From assembly GCA_020621405.1 (NCBI GenBank), contig JAHRYN010000001.1:62001-126000 (forward strand): a stretch of DNA of 64,000 nt. Reading direction: 5' to 3'. Of this stretch, positions 40,747 through 53,412 are shown one piece after another (positions within the stretch are counted from its first letter, which is position 1; every line of letters starts with the position of its first letter). This stretch comes from Betaproteobacteria bacterium (GTDB lineage Bacteria; Pseudomonadota; Gammaproteobacteria; Burkholderiales; Rhodocyclaceae). Made by a program: the position numbers and the translations under genes. The notes below the pieces were generated by a model. That model was not told the origin of the DNA. It saw nothing but the letters and a program-made list of their open reading frames with translations, and ran no database searches.

Positions 40747-43329
40747 ATGGATACGCCCGTCAGTCCGGATGTCCTGCGCGGGCTTGCCACTGCGCTGCGG
40801 GCCGAACTGGCCGCGTCGCAGCAGCAACTGCGTGAAACCTTCGAACGCGACGGCAACAGTGTCCGGCTGCTGCGCATGCGTGCGCGCACTGTCGATTCCG
40901 CGCTGCGCCGGCTATGGGCGGCCGTCGGCATCCCCCGCAACGCGGCACTGGTGGCGGTGGGCGGCTATGGGCGCGGCGAGCTCTACCCGGCGTCGGATGT
41001 CGACCTGCTGTTCCTGACACCGGCGCAACTGGCACCGGGCACCGAGGTAATGCTCGAACAGCTGGTCGGTCTGCTGTGGGACATCGGTCTGGACATCGGC
41101 CACAGCGTGCGTTCGGTCAGCCAGTGCGTGGACGAGGCGTCGCGCGACATCACCGTCGAAACCACGATGCTCGAGGCACGGCTGCTTGCCGGCTCGCGCT
41201 CCCTGTTCAACGAACTTGTCGCTGCGCTGGCGGCACGGCGCGATCCCGGTGCCTTTTTCAAGGCCAAACGCCTGGAGCAGGACGAACGCCATCAGCGCTA
41301 CCAGGAAACCCCCTACAGCCTCGAACCCAACTGCAAGGAAAGTCCCGGCGGACTGCGCGACCTGCAGGTGATCCAGTGGATCGCCCGCGCCAGCCGGCTG
41401 GGAGCGTCCTGGACCGAACTGGCTGCCCGCGGACTGATCACCGCAGAGGAATCGCGCCAGCTCGGGCGCGTCGAACGCTTCATGCGCGACACGCGGGTGA
41501 GGCTGCACCACATCGCGCGCCGGCGCGAAGACCGCCTGATCTTCGATCATCAGGAGGCGCTGGCGGCCTCCTTCGGCATGCAGGCCACGCAGACGCGACG
41601 CGCGTCCGAAGTCTTCATGCAGCGCTATTACCGCAGCGCGAAGACCATCACCCAGCTCAACACCATACTGCTGCAGAACATTTCGGCCGCGCTGTTTCCG
41701 GCCGACGACAGCGTGGTGCAGGTGATCAACGCCCGCTTCCAGACCAGCCGGGAACTGCTGGACGTAGTGTCCGAGGACGTGTTCGAACGCGAGCCGAGTG
41801 CCCTGCTCGAATGCTTCACGCTGCTGCAGACGCATCGCGAACTCAAGGGCATGACGGCGCGCACGCTGCGTGCGCTGTGGCGGGCACGGCGCCTGATCGA
41901 TGCCCGGTTCCGGCGCGATCCGGTCAACCGCGCGCTGTTCCTGTCGCTGTTCCAGCAGACCCGCGGACTGGTGCACGAAATCCGGCGCATGAACCAGTAC
42001 GGCATCCTCGGTCGTTATCTGCCGGCTTTCGGCCGCATCGTCGGCCAGATGCAGCACGACCTGTTTCATGTGTACACCGTCGATCAGCACATCCTGCAGG
42101 TGATGCGGAATGTCAGGCGCTTCACCATGGCCGAGCACGCGCACGAATACCCGCTGCTGTCACGCCTGATCACCGCATTCGACCGGCGCTGGCTGCTGTA
42201 TCTGTCGGCGCTGTTCCACGACATCGCAAAGGGTCGCGGCGGCGACCACTCACAGCTGGGCATGCGCGACGCACGCCTGTTCTGCCGCCAGCACGGGCTC
42301 GATGCACAGGACAGCGATCTGGTTGTGTTCCTGGTGGAGCATCACCTGTCGATGTCGTCGGTGGCGCAGAAGCAGGATCTGTCCGACCCGGACGTGATCC
42401 GCGCCTTTGCCGCACTGGCCAGGACGGAACGCAGGCTGACCGCGCTGTACATCCTGACGCATGCCGACATCCGCGGCACCAGCCCCAAAGTGTGGAATGC
42501 CTGGCGCGGCAAGCTGCTCGAGGATCTGTATTTCTCGACCATCCGTGTGCTGCATGGCGAGGCACCGCATGCCGCCGGCAGCCCGGACCGGCAGGAAGAG
42601 GCGCGTCACCTGCTGCGTTACTTCGGTTTGCGTGAAGGTGTGGAAAGCGATTTCTGGTCGCGTCTGGACACTGTCTACTTCATGCGCCACGAACCGGACG
42701 AGATTGCCTGGCACACGCGCATGCTCTACTTCCAGGCCGATGCGAATGCACCGGTGGTCAAGGCACGTCCCAACCAGGTTGGCGACGGCCTGCAGGTCAT
42801 GGTCTACGCGCCGGACCAGCCGGACCTGTTCGTCCGGCTGTGCGGCTTTTTCGGCCGCCTCGGCTACAGCATTGCGGACGCGAAGATCCACACCACGTCG
42901 CACGGCCACGCGCTGGACAGCTTCATCCTGCTCAATCCGAACGGTCACCTGAATTCGCGCGACATGATCGCGCTGATCGAGACCGGACTGGTCGAGCGCC
43001 TGCAGTCGGATGTTCTGGCTGAGCAGCCAGTAGCCGGCCGGCTGTCGCGTGAAGTGCGGCATTTTCCGATCACTCCGGAAATACTGATCAAGCCGGACGA
43101 GCGCAAGCAGCACCACATCATGCATGTCACCGCGGCGGACCGTCCGGGCCTGCTCTACTCGGTCGCCCGCGTGCTCGCCGCCCATCGCATCAACCTGCAT
43201 ACGGCGAAGATCACGACGCTGGGCGACCGGGCCGAAGACGTGTTCCTGATTTCGGGCGACGAACTGGAAAAGAGCACGACGCTGATCCGGCTTGAGCAGG
43301 AACTGCTGGACGAACTTGCCATTTCCTAG
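40747..43329 (+). CDS. glnD: [Protein-PII] uridylyltransferase/uridylyl-removing enzyme
   Basis: An 860-residue nitrogen sensor. The nucleotidyltransferase domain has GGYGRGELYPASDVDLLFL (residues 72-90), the HD hydrolase domain has LFHDIAKGRGGDHS near residue 490, and two C-terminal ACT domains (about 685-760 and 790-860) bind glutamine. It uridylylates PII when nitrogen is short and deuridylylates it when glutamine is high. Translation is probably coupled to map. Confidence 0.97.
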   Translation: MDTPVSPDVLRGLATALRAELAASQQQLRETFERDGNSVRLLRMRARTVDSALRRLWAAVGIPRNAALVAVGGYGRGELYPASDVDLLFLTPAQLAPGTEVMLEQLVGLLWDIGLDIGHSVRSVSQCVDEASRDITVETTMLEARLLAGSRSLFNELVAALAARRDPGAFFKAKRLEQDERHQRYQETPYSLEPNCKESPGGLRDLQVIQWIARASRLGASWTELAARGLITAEESRQLGRVERFMRDTRVRLHHIARRREDRLIFDHQEALAASFGMQATQTRRASEVFMQRYYRSAKTITQLNTILLQNISAALFPADDSVVQVINARFQTSRELLDVVSEDVFEREPSALLECFTLLQTHRELKGMTARTLRALWRARRLIDARFRRDPVNRALFLSLFQQTRGLVHEIRRMNQYGILGRYLPAFGRIVGQMQHDLFHVYTVDQHILQVMRNVRRFTMAEHAHEYPLLSRLITAFDRRWLLYLSALFHDIAKGRGGDHSQLGMRDARLFCRQHGLDAQDSDLVVFLVEHHLSMSSVAQKQDLSDPDVIRAFAALARTERRLTALYILTHADIRGTSPKVWNAWRGKLLEDLYFSTIRVLHGEAPHAAGSPDRQEEARHLLRYFGLREGVESDFWSRLDTVYFMRHEPDEIAWHTRMLYFQADANAPVVKARPNQVGDGLQVMVYAPDQPDLFVRLCGFFGRLGYSIADAKIHTTSHGHALDSFILLNPNGHLNSRDMIALIETGLVERLQSDVLAEQPVAGRLSREVRHFPITPEILIKPDERKQHHIMHVTAADRPGLLYSVARVLAAHRINLHTAKITTLGDRAEDVFLISGDELEKSTTLIRLEQELLDELAIS

Positions 43330-43447
43330 GCCAGGTTCGCCGATGGCATGACAATTGCTTGCCTGTCGCCATCCTGAAACGGCATGAATTATTCAGCAAT
43401 GGAACCCATCGGTGGCCTTCTCAACACACAGACAGACAGCGGTGTCG

Positions 43448-46015
43448 ATGAAAGAGCGAGCCAGGCCCCTGACTCTCGGGGTGCTTGCGCTGCTGCTCGG
43501 CGTAATCCTGACCGCCTACATCGCCGGTAACGAGGCGCGGCAGATCCGCAGCCGACAGCGCAGCGAGGTCGCCGCGCAGGCCGGGGTGGTGCGCGCCAAA
43601 CTCGAAAGCGAAATCAACAGCGCAGCCTATCTTTCGCTCGGGCTGGTCAGCTATATCGCGGCCAATCCGGATTTCAGCACCGAGGCCTTCGAGCGCGTGG
43701 CCGAACGCATGATGTCCTACGGGCGCCACGTCCGGAACATCGGCGTGGCGCCTGACAACGTGGTGCGTTACGTTTACCCGCGCGCCGGCAACGAAAACGC
43801 ACTCGGTTTGCGCTATCTGGACCTGCCGGAGCAACGGGATGCCGTGCTGCGCATGATGGAAAGCCATCGTTTCGTGCTGGCCGGCCCGTTGCCGCTGGTG
43901 CAGGGTGGCATTGGCCTGATCAACCGCTTTCCGATCTATCTGCCCGGCACCGGCGGCGAACCGGAACGTTACTGGGGGCTGGCCGCCATCGTGCTGCGCT
44001 TCGACACGCTGCTGGAGGCGAGCGGCATGCTCGCGGGGGACGGCGGTGTGCGTTACGCGCTGCGTGGCCGCGACGGATTGGGTGCAGCTGGTGCCGTGAT
44101 CCATGGCGATGCTGCCGAATTCGACCAGCAACCGTTGCTGTTCGACGTCCTTCTTCCCGATGACGCCCGCTGGCAGCTGGCTGCCGTGCCGACTCGGGGC
44201 TGGCTCAGCGGTCTCAACGATATTCGCGTCATCGGTATCTGGGTTGCCGGCCTGCTCGTGTCGCTGGCGATATCGGGCCTGCTCTATCTCGGACAACGGC
44301 AGATCCAGCGCATACGGGCGCGCGACGCCGAACTGTCGCTCGCGGCCAGCGTGATCGAAAGTTCCAACGAGGCGATCATGATCACCGATGCGCAGGATCG
44401 CATCGTCGCCGTCAATCCCGCCTTTCGTACCCTCACCGGACAAACGCCGGACGACGTTGTCGGCCGCAGTTCATCCGAAGTGGTGTCCGGTCCGTTCGAG
44501 ACCGGCGGCCACCAGCACTTTGCCCGCCAGATCGCGGTGGACGGCTACTGGACCGGCGAACTCGAAGACAGCCGAGTCAACGGCGAGCGCTATCCCAAGC
44601 TGCTCAGCGTCTATCCGGTGCGTGATACCCGTGGCGCGATCGCCCACTACGTGCATACGTTCAACGACATCAGCGAGCGCAAGGCGGCAGAACGAAAGAT
44701 CCACCACCTTGCCCATCACGACGTCCTTACCGGACTGCCGAACCGGCTCAGCCTGCAGGAACGCATGGAACTGGCAATGGCCCAGGCGCGCCGGCATGGC
44801 ACGCTGCTCGCGGTGATGATGATAGACATGGACAATTTCAAGGACATCAACGACACGCTCGGGCATCACGTTGGCGACGCGCTGCTGGTCGAGGTGGGTC
44901 GCCGCCTGCTCGGCTGTGTGCGTGACAGTGATGTCGTGGCGCGTCTCGGCGGAGACGAATTCGTCGTGCTGGTGACCGGCCTGTCCGCTGTCCCGACCGC
45001 GGCCACCGTGGCGGACAAGATCGTTTCCTCGCTGGCAACGGCCTATCAGGTCGGCGAGTACCGCCTGCACTCGACACCCAGCGTCGGCATAGGCGTTTTT
45101 CCGAACGACGGCGACAGCGTGGAGGCGCTGCTGCGCAATGTCGATGCCGCGATGTATTTCGCCAAGGCTTCGGGGCGGAACAACTATCAGTTCTTCAACG
45201 ACACGATGGCCGCCAATGCGAGCGAGCGCATGGCGCTGCAGGGCAGTCTGCACCAGGCCATCTCCAATCGGGAATTCGTGCTGCACTACCAGCCGCAGAT
45301 CGAAACGGTCAGTGGGCAGGTCGTCGGCGTCGAGGTACTGGTGCGCTGGATGCATCCTGAACGGGGTCTGGTGCCGCCGGACAAGTTCATTCCGATCGCC
45401 GAGGAAAGTGATCTGATCATCCAGCTCGGCGAATGGATATTGCAGGAAGCCTGCAGGCAGCTCGCCGCCTGGCAGGCCGCGGGTCTGCACCTGCGCATGT
45501 CGGTCAACCTGTCGGCACGCCAGTTGCGATCGACGACTCTGCTGCGCCAGGTCGAAAAAGCCCTGCAGCATTACGCCTTCCACCCCGGCGACCTGGAGCT
45601 GGAAATCACCGAAAGTGTCGCGATGGAGAACCCGGATGCGACCTTGCGCATGCTGGGGCAGTTGCGCGAGCTGGGTGTCGAACTGGCGATCGACGACTTC
45701 GGTACCGGCTATTCGTCACTGAGCCATCTGAAGCTGATGCCGCTGCAGCGCCTGAAGATCGACCGGTCCTTCGTCAAGGACATCGAGATCGATCCCGATG
45801 ATGCGGCCATCTGCGCAGCCACCATCAGCCTCGCGCACAACCTCGGACTGAGTGTCGTGGCGGAAGGGGTCGAAACCGCTGCGCAACTGGCCTTCCTCCG
45901 CCACCTGGGCTGCGAATGCGTGCAGGGCTTCCTGTTCAGCAAGGCTTTGCCCGCTTCGGAACTCGAGGCATGGCTGGCGGAACGGGAAGCGGCCGTTCAG
46001 TCGTCGCCGTCCTGA
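43448..46015 (+). CDS. CHASE-PAS-GGDEF-EAL cyclic-di-GMP enzyme
   Basis: An 855-residue membrane protein. A first membrane helix (about 11-28) is followed by a CHASE-like periplasmic domain (about 40-250), a second helix (about 258-280), a PAS domain (about 298-410), a GGDEF domain with an intact GGDEF site near residue 501 ([10 protein letters not shown]) and an EAL domain starting at about 629 with EVLVRW, then [14 protein letters not shown] and EGVET. Both sites look complete, so it could make or break cyclic-di-GMP. ATG 43448 is preferred; GTG 43412 is an alternative. Its 3' end overlaps the convergent def gene by 19 bases. Confidence 0.93.
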   Translation: MKERARPLTLGVLALLLGVILTAYIAGNEARQIRSRQRSEVAAQAGVVRAKLESEINSAAYLSLGLVSYIAANPDFSTEAFERVAERMMSYGRHVRNIGVAPDNVVRYVYPRAGNENALGLRYLDLPEQRDAVLRMMESHRFVLAGPLPLVQGGIGLINRFPIYLPGTGGEPERYWGLAAIVLRFDTLLEASGMLAGDGGVRYALRGRDGLGAAGAVIHGDAAEFDQQPLLFDVLLPDDARWQLAAVPTRGWLSGLNDIRVIGIWVAGLLVSLAISGLLYLGQRQIQRIRARDAELSLAASVIESSNEAIMITDAQDRIVAVNPAFRTLTGQTPDDVVGRSSSEVVSGPFETGGHQHFARQIAVDGYWTGELEDSRVNGERYPKLLSVYPVRDTRGAIAHYVHTFNDISERKAAERKIHHLAHHDVLTGLPNRLSLQERMELAMAQARRHGTLLAVMMIDMDNFKDINDTLGHHVGDALLVEVGRRLLGCVRDSDVVARLGGDEFVVLVTGLSAVPTAATVADKIVSSLATAYQVGEYRLHSTPSVGIGVFPNDGDSVEALLRNVDAAMYFAKASGRNNYQFFNDTMAANASERMALQGSLHQAISNREFVLHYQPQIETVSGQVVGVEVLVRWMHPERGLVPPDKFIPIAEESDLIIQLGEWILQEACRQLAAWQAAGLHLRMSVNLSARQLRSTTLLRQVEKALQHYAFHPGDLELEITESVAMENPDATLRMLGQLRELGVELAIDDFGTGYSSLSHLKLMPLQRLKIDRSFVKDIEIDPDDAAICAATISLAHNLGLSVVAEGVETAAQLAFLRHLGCECVQGFLFSKALPASELEAWLAEREAAVQSSPS

Positions 46016-46524
46016 TCTGGAAACAGCACGTCGGTATAGCCGAAACGGCTGAAGTCACGTACCCGCATCGGATACAGAACGCCATCAAGATGGTCGCATT
46101 CATGCTGAACAACGCGGGCATGAAAGCCTTCGGCCTCGCGTTCGATCGGCTGCCCCTCCGGGTCGCGTCCGCTGTAGCGCAACCGCGCGTGACGCGATAC
46201 GACGCCGCGCAGGCCGGGTACCGACAGGCACCCTTCCCAGCCCTCTTCCATCGCGCTGCCCAGCGGCACCAGTACCGGGTTGATCAGCACGGTGAACGGC
46301 ACGACCGGCGCCTCCGGATAGCGCACTGACGGGGAACCGCCGAAAACGACGACGCGCAGATCGACGCCGATCTGCGGTGCCGCCAGACCGGCACCGTCAG
46401 CCGCACTCATGGTGTCGATCAGATCGTCGACCAGTGACTTCAGTTCAGCCGTACCGAATGCCGCGACGGGCTTTGCCACGCGCAGCAGACGCGGATCACC
46501 CATGCGCAGGATGTCGCGTATCAC
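45997..46524 (-). CDS. def: Peptide deformylase
   Basis: A 175-residue metalloenzyme removing formyl from nascent proteins. Motifs [10 protein letters not shown] (45-54), EGCLSVPG with metal ligand C99, and HECDHLDG with H141, E142 and H145 are intact. The start is GTG 46524, placed five bases after GGGGAG and overlapping the mtnP stop (GTGA); this gives the family start [13 protein letters not shown]. It is one of probably several deformylases in the genome. Confidence 0.94.
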   Translation of the reverse strand: MIRDILRMGDPRLLRVAKPVAAFGTAELKSLVDDLIDTMSAADGAGLAAPQIGVDLRVVVFGGSPSVRYPEAPVVPFTVLINPVLVPLGSAMEEGWEGCLSVPGLRGVVSRHARLRYSGRDPEGQPIEREAEGFHARVVQHECDHLDGVLYPMRVRDFSRFGYTDVLFPDQDGDD

Positions 46525-47270
46525 GGACACTCCCCGTTCGTGCACAGGGCTTCCAGTACGTGGCGCACCTGCGTCATCGCTTCCTGCAGCATCGCCTCGA
46601 TCGCCGACATCTGGATCGAGTGCAGCGACTCGCCGCGTCCGGCGGCGTGATTGGCGACCACGTTGATCGCCGCATAGGCCAGTCCTGCTTCGCGTGCAAG
46701 TACCGCTTCCGGCATCCCGGTCATGCCAACCACATCGGCGCCGTCGCGCTCCATGCGGTTTATTTCCGCCGCGGTTTCGAGGCGCGGCCCCTGCGTTGCC
46801 GCATAGACCGCGCCGTCCACGACCGGCTGGCCAGCACGTGCAGCGGCCGCAAGCAGCGCTGCCCGCAAGGCCATGTCATAGGGCTCGGTGAAGTCGATAT
46901 GCTTCACCTGCCCGTCATGTCCGTCGAAGAAGGTGGACTGGCGGCCAACCGTGTAGTCGATGATCTGGTGCGGCACGACCAGCACGCCGGGCAACAGGTC
47001 CGGGCGTATGCCGCCGACCGAGGCGACCGACACGACGCGGCTGGCCCCGACGCTCCGGAGTGCTGCGATGTTGGCGCGGTAATTGACGCGGTGCGGCGGA
47101 ATGGTGTGGCCATAGCCATGCCGCGCGATGAAGACCAGATCGCGACCGGCCAGGCGACCGAAGGTCAATGGACCCGACGGTTCGCCGTAGGGGGTGCGCA
47201 CGACCTCGCGCCGCGTGACGTCCAGGTTCGCGAGCTGTGTCAGCCCGCTGCCACCGATGATGGCCAGCAT
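46521..47270 (-). CDS. mtnP: 5'-methylthioadenosine/methylthioinosine phosphorylase
   Basis: A 249-residue purine nucleoside phosphorylase. [10 protein letters not shown], the phosphate-binding [32 protein letters not shown] and the substrate motif [18 protein letters not shown] are visible. It degrades the methylthio nucleoside left by polyamine synthesis or quorum signals. The [16 protein letters not shown] pattern resembles the Pseudomonas methylthioinosine phosphorylase more than the human enzyme, so MTI may be the true substrate. It overlaps def by four bases. Confidence 0.88.
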   Translation of the reverse strand: MLAIIGGSGLTQLANLDVTRREVVRTPYGEPSGPLTFGRLAGRDLVFIARHGYGHTIPPHRVNYRANIAALRSVGASRVVSVASVGGIRPDLLPGVLVVPHQIIDYTVGRQSTFFDGHDGQVKHIDFTEPYDMALRAALLAAAARAGQPVVDGAVYAATQGPRLETAAEINRMERDGADVVGMTGMPEAVLAREAGLAYAAINVVANHAAGRGESLHSIQMSAIEAMLQEAMTQVRHVLEALCTNGECP

Positions 47271-47310
47271 GAAGGTACTCCGTGATCGACAGCCAGCAAG
47301 TCTAGCAGGC

Positions 47311-47338
47311 AAAAAAAGGCCCGGTCTGAACCGGGCCT
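47311..47338 (-). terminator. Rho-independent terminator of the GlcG-like gene
   Basis: AGGCCCGG and CCGGGCCT (47317-47324 and 47331-47338) form a perfect eight-base stem with a six-base loop, followed on the minus strand by seven T residues. It separates the GlcG-like gene from mtnP. Confidence 0.9.
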
Positions 47339-47403
47339 CGATGACGCGTGTGCGCCCGGTGCTCTGTCCCGCATTTGCGGGCGAGTCACCGGCTGCGGGG
47401 GGC

Positions 47404-48207
47404 TTACTTTACGGTCGGCAGGCTGGTGTGGTTGCTGCCGAGATTCAGGCACGCCGGATGTCCGAAGCCGCCGGCACTCTTGTCGGTCATCGGATCGACG
47501 TCGAACACGATGTTGTCGGGCCTGGTGTCGTCGCCGGAGACACCACCGACGCCGGCAAGCTGGTCAAGGCCGAGATTGGCGCGCACACGCCAGCCGATGT
47601 TGTGATCGGCGCATGACGTGTCGCCGCTGACGCCGACGGCCCCCTTGATGACCTTGCCCTTGTAAAGGCCGAGGCCACCGCCGAACACGTTTACACCACC
47701 GATACGGCGGCCGACCATCGGATCATTGGCCTGGCCGTAGTGCATCGGATTGCCTCGATAGGCGACTTCGGTATCGACCGGATTGCTGTGCTGCAGGCCA
47801 TACAGGCTGCCACCGGGCTGGACGGCAGAGTAGAGGTTGGCGGTCGACAGCGCGAGACCGTTCAGGCCGAACGCGTTCGCCGTGTTCGCCTTTTGTGCCG
47901 AAATGACGCGGCTGCCCGGCCACTGTGCGCCACGGTCGGCACCGGAGAAGGCCACGGCGCACACCACGCCGTCGCGGTCGACGATGGTTGCCCACATCTG
48001 CAAGTCGAGACCTTCGCCCTCGGCGGCGACAGCGGAGACAAGCGCGCCCTTCAGCTGAGCGTAAACCGATCCGTTGGCCGGATTCAGTCCAAGCGCTGCA
48101 GCCGAACAGCCGCTGTTACCGACCACTGCATCTCCGGCGAAGACCGAACCTGCAACGAATGTCATGGCGGCTGCCGACAGCACGCCTGCGAGCTTTTTCG
48201 AAATCAT
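47404..48207 (-). CDS. Secreted GlcG/HbpS-family protein
   Basis: A 267-residue protein with signal peptide (1-24, ending SVFA) and a GlcG/HbpS domain: VVCAVAFSGADRGAQWPGSRVISAQKANTANAF (shown as VVCAVAFSG and SRVISAQKANTA), LSTANLYSAVQPGGSLYG and GGLGLYKGKVIKGAVGVSGDTSCADH. The family includes heme- and corrinoid-binding exported proteins. Four cysteines in the mature part could form disulfides. GAGGAG lies about ten bases before the ATG. Its function in this organism is not known. Confidence 0.82.
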   Translation of the reverse strand: MISKKLAGVLSAAAMTFVAGSVFAGDAVVGNSGCSAAALGLNPANGSVYAQLKGALVSAVAAEGEGLDLQMWATIVDRDGVVCAVAFSGADRGAQWPGSRVISAQKANTANAFGLNGLALSTANLYSAVQPGGSLYGLQHSNPVDTEVAYRGNPMHYGQANDPMVGRRIGGVNVFGGGLGLYKGKVIKGAVGVSGDTSCADHNIGWRVRANLGLDQLAGVGGVSGDDTRPDNIVFDVDPMTDKSAGGFGHPACLNLGSNHTSLPTVK

Positions 48208-48641
48208 CTGAAGGAACTCCTCTGATTATTGATTCATATGTGTGGCGTGACGGAATCCGGGCACGCCCTTCAGAAGCAGGGTGCTGCAACGCGCAAACCC
48301 GAAGGTGTGCCCACGTTCTTTCAGCGCCATCCTCACTTGTGCGACGCCCGGGTGATCGACTGGGTCCGGAACTGGTGGAGTTGCGTTTTGAAGCAGTTGT
48401 GCGCCAACCCTGAACCCGGCCTTCTGCAGCAAGGAATATGCCCATGACGTCGACGCGAGCGATGCCGTGATATGTCCGGAGTGATTTCAGTCGTGACGTA
48501 AAATTTTCCGACAGCAATACCGGCAGGCGAAACACATCGATGCGACGTTTCGCCTGTCTCCAAAGAAATGAAAAGCAGGGTCCGCCCGCAACATTTGGCG
48601 TGCTAAACTCGCGTGTTTTTCTTTTGCGCTGCACCATTCTC
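48208..48641. other. Divergent intergenic region GlcG-like/typA
   Basis: A 434-base gap with no supportable gene; several short frames exist on both strands without any family signature. The part next to the GlcG-like gene is AT-rich (48219-48240), likely its promoter. A perfect inverted repeat lies at 48524-48556. TAAACT at 48604-48609 may be the typA -10 with no good -35. Confidence 0.5.
48524..48556. repeat. Nine-base perfect inverted repeat upstream of typA
   Basis: CAGGCGAAA (48524-48532) and TTTCGCCTG (48548-48556) are perfect complements around 15 bases, 85 bases before the typA ATG. It may be an operator or the start of a structured leader. Confidence 0.45.
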
Positions 48642-50456
<1,815 letters not shown>

Positions 50457-50490
50457 CCGGATCATGATCCGGACTGACGGAATGAGAAAA

Positions 50491-50515
50491 GAGCGCCTCG
50501 GGCGCTCTTTTTTTT
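50491..50515 (+). terminator. Rho-independent terminator after typA
   Basis: GAGCGCC and GGCGCTC (50491-50497 and 50501-50507) form a perfect stem with a three-base loop followed by eight T residues, 34 bases after the typA stop. Confidence 0.92.
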
Positions 50516-50726
50516 GCCTGTCCTCCACCGATATCCGATGAATGATGCGTCCGGAAAATTTGCATCCGGCGGACATAATTCATAGGTCTGCGGCAATCCA
50601 TCTAAAGATGCCGTGAAGTTTGTCGATTCGGGTCCGTGCGGCAGCGGCGCTGCACGAATCGCAGCCCGCCATGCGGATGCGGATTGCATCGACATACGAC
50701 ATAACAAACAGGTGGAGCAATCAGGA

Positions 50727-52352
50727 ATGGCACTTTTCCAGAGCGTACGGAGCAAACTCACGCTGCTGAACCTCATCGGCACATTCGGCATGACCATCGT
50801 ACTGGCGGTCGGCCTGGCATCGGAACACCGCAATCTTCAGCAGGATCGAGAAATCAAGACCCGTCAGCTGGTCGAGTCCGTACACAGCCTGATCGGCCAT
50901 TACCAGGCTCTCGAAGCAAAAGGCGAACTGACCCGGCAGCAGGCCCAGCAAGCGGCGATTTCGACAGTCAAGACGCTGCGTTACGACGAGCGGGAGTACT
51001 TCTGGATCAACGACATGACCCCGATCATGGTGATGCATCCGCTCAAGCCCGAACTGGACGGCAAGCCGCTCGGCGAACTGAAGGATCCGGACGGCAAGCG
51101 GCTGTTCATCGAATTCGTCGACATCGTCCGCAGGGACAAGGCCGGCTTCGTGTATTACCAGTGGCCCAAACCCGGCGCGCAGGCGCCCCAACCCAAACTG
51201 TCCTACGTCAAGGGCTTCGAGCCCTGGGGCTGGGTCGTCGGATCCGGCATCTACATGGACGACCTGGAAAGCGAATTCATCGGCAGGGCCGGACGTCAGG
51301 GTGCACTGGTGCTCGTGATCGCACTGCTGACCTATGCCATCTCGCACGTGATCGCCCGTCGCATCCTGTCGCCGCTGCAGGCTATCGAGGCGATCATCGG
51401 CGACGTGTCGGCCAGCCGCGACCTGACGCGTCGCGTCGAGCGGACCGGTGACGACGAAATCGGCCGCATGGGTCGCTCGTTCAACCGGATGATGGAAGGA
51501 TTCCAGACCCTGGTACAGGACATTTCGCGTTCGTCGCACGAGGTCGAGGAGGCGGCCCGCCAGCTGTCGGGCGCGTCATCGACAGTGGCGACGTCCTCGC
51601 ATGAACAGAGCGAATCGGCGATATCGACTTCGACAGCCGTCGAACAGATGGGCGCCAGCATCGCCCGCGTGGCCGACCGGGCGGGGGCAACCGACCTCAT
51701 CGCCGGTACCTCGGAACGCCTTGCGTCGCAGGGCGCGGAGGTCGTGTCCCGCGCGGTCGACGAAATGCGCGGCATCGCGAGCGCGGTACAGAATTCGGCG
51801 CAGTTCATCGAGGCGCTGGGTCAGCAGTCGCAGCAGATTTCCGGCATCGTGCAGGTGATCCGGGAAATTTCGGAACAGACCAATCTGCTGGCACTCAATG
51901 CCGCGATCGAGGCGGCGCGTGCCGGCGAGCAGGGTCGGGGTTTCGCTGTCGTGGCCGACGAAGTGCGCAAGCTGGCCGAGCGTACCGGTCATTCAACCGG
52001 CGAGATCTCCGCCATGACATCGCGCATCCAGCAGGAAACCCGACTGGCCATCGACAGCATGCAGGACGGCAGCCGGCGCGCCAGTGAGGGTGTGGATACC
52101 GCGCGTGCCGCGCTGGATTCGATGGAAGAAATCCGCCGCGGTGCGCTGACGGTGCGCGAAGCGATCCGGGATATTTCCGGCGCGCTGCAGGAACAGAGCA
52201 GCGCAAGCGCACTGGTGACCGAGAACATCGGCAATATTTCGTCCACCGCCGAACGGAACAGCGGTCAGGTCACCGCCATCGCCGAGGAGGCAAGCAAGCT
52301 GCAGTCGCTGGCCTTGCGGCTTGAGGAGGCATCGGCCAGTTTCAAGGTCTGA
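50727..52352 (+). CDS. Methyl-accepting chemotaxis protein with single Cache domain
   Basis: A 541-residue chemoreceptor. Membrane helices lie at about 12-31 and 190-210, with an sCache_2 sensor between ([29 protein letters not shown]). HAMP follows, then the signalling domain with the hairpin tip [29 protein letters not shown] (key part [16 protein letters not shown]) and methylation helices. The Cache type often senses small carboxylates such as pyruvate. It stands alone, without che genes. GGTGGAG upstream supports ATG 50727. Confidence 0.94.
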   Translation: MALFQSVRSKLTLLNLIGTFGMTIVLAVGLASEHRNLQQDREIKTRQLVESVHSLIGHYQALEAKGELTRQQAQQAAISTVKTLRYDEREYFWINDMTPIMVMHPLKPELDGKPLGELKDPDGKRLFIEFVDIVRRDKAGFVYYQWPKPGAQAPQPKLSYVKGFEPWGWVVGSGIYMDDLESEFIGRAGRQGALVLVIALLTYAISHVIARRILSPLQAIEAIIGDVSASRDLTRRVERTGDDEIGRMGRSFNRMMEGFQTLVQDISRSSHEVEEAARQLSGASSTVATSSHEQSESAISTSTAVEQMGASIARVADRAGATDLIAGTSERLASQGAEVVSRAVDEMRGIASAVQNSAQFIEALGQQSQQISGIVQVIREISEQTNLLALNAAIEAARAGEQGRGFAVVADEVRKLAERTGHSTGEISAMTSRIQQETRLAIDSMQDGSRRASEGVDTARAALDSMEEIRRGALTVREAIRDISGALQEQSSASALVTENIGNISSTAERNSGQVTAIAEEASKLQSLALRLEEASASFKV

Positions 52353-52361
52353 TCCGCTGCG

Positions 52362-52862
52362 TCAGGTGCCGGCCTGTGCGCGTACGCGCGCATAGGTCAG
52401 CTGCAGCACGCGGGCGTCGTTGCTGGCGCGATGGCGTGCCGCGTGCAGTTCATCCGCAACCGTCTGCTTCACTGCGTGCCAGCGCCCGGCTTCGTCATCG
52501 CTGAGCAGTTCGCGCAGGCTGCGCAGATGAAAGTGCGGCACCCGTTCCGCCTCGTCATACAGCTTGGCCAGCCAGGCGTAGTCATTGCCCCAGGCGTCGC
52601 TGAACACGTCCTGACCATGCAGAGCCTCGTCCAGCCAGCCGACCACATCGCTGACCGGCTGGCCACGCTGCAGCAAAAGGTCGCGCGTGATGTGGTGGAT
52701 GGATTCGGCTGCGGCGTCCCAGTGACACCAGCACTCCGGCGGGCGGACCAGACCGCACAGCGTCCGGCCGTCGGACAGTGCGCAGCCCACTTCTATCGGA
52801 TAGCTGCCGGCACCGAATCCGGACGCTTCTATATCGAGAAAGACCGGAAGCGCCTCAGCCAT
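52362..52862 (-). CDS. DEDDh-type 3'-5' exonuclease
   Basis: A 166-residue RNase H-fold exonuclease. Exo I is FLDIEASGFG with D10 and E12, Exo II probably lies in FSDAWGNDYAWL, and Exo III is HRASNDARV, the DEDDh form. It is shorter than DnaQ and lacks a clamp-binding motif that I can see. It starts four bases after hpt ends. The natural substrate is not known. Confidence 0.85.
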   Translation of the reverse strand: MAEALPVFLDIEASGFGAGSYPIEVGCALSDGRTLCGLVRPPECWCHWDAAAESIHHITRDLLLQRGQPVSDVVGWLDEALHGQDVFSDAWGNDYAWLAKLYDEAERVPHFHLRSLRELLSDDEAGRWHAVKQTVADELHAARHRASNDARVLQLTYARVRAQAGT

Positions 52863-52866
52863 CGCC

Positions 52867-53412
52867 CTACTCCTTCAATGCGTAGATGGCGGGCAGATTG
52901 CGCCACGCGCCGCGTACGTCCATGCCGTAACCGAACACGTACCGGTCAGGCAGTTCGAGGCCGACGAAGTCGGCCTGTACCGGCTTGGCACGACCGATCC
53001 GCTTGTCGGAAAAGACTGCAGTCAGGCAGCGCTGCGCGCCGGCTTCGATGATGTGACGCCGTATCGCGGCCAGCGTGATGCCTTCGTCCAGGATGTCGTC
53101 GAGTACCAGCACCGTGCGTCCGGCCACCGGCGTGCGCGGCTCGCTGATCCAGCGCAGCGCCCCGCCCTGCGTGTCGTCGCCGTAGCGCGTGACGTGCAGA
53201 TAGTCGAAATCGAGCGGAAAGGCGAGCCGCGGCAGCAGGTTGCCGGTGAACACGACTGCGCCGCCCATCACCGACAGCAGCAGCGGATAGCTGTCACGCA
53301 GTGCCCCGGTGATTTCGCCGGCAAGTCGGTCGACGGCCGCGTCCACCTGCTCGGCGGAGCACAGCAGTTCGGCACCGTCGAGCAGTGCCTGAGCCTCGTT
53401 CCCGCGATTCAC
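52867..53412 (-). CDS. hpt: Hypoxanthine-guanine phosphoribosyltransferase
   Basis: A 181-residue type I phosphoribosyltransferase for purine salvage. The PRPP loop is [32 protein letters not shown] and [18 protein letters not shown] mark the hypoxanthine branch. The start is GTG 53412, overlapping the galU stop (GTGA). An internal frame running further upstream lies inside galU and is rejected. Confidence 0.93.
   Translation of the reverse strand: MNRGNEAQALLDGAELLCSAEQVDAAVDRLAGEITGALRDSYPLLLSVMGGAVVFTGNLLPRLAFPLDFDYLHVTRYGDDTQGGALRWISEPRTPVAGRTVLVLDDILDEGITLAAIRRHIIEAGAQRCLTAVFSDKRIGRAKPVQADFVGLELPDRYVFGYGMDVRGAWRNLPAIYALKE

Noticed and set aside
48226-48432. Small minus-strand frame in the gap before typA
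   Set aside because: No ATG start with a ribosome-binding site and no similarity I recognise.
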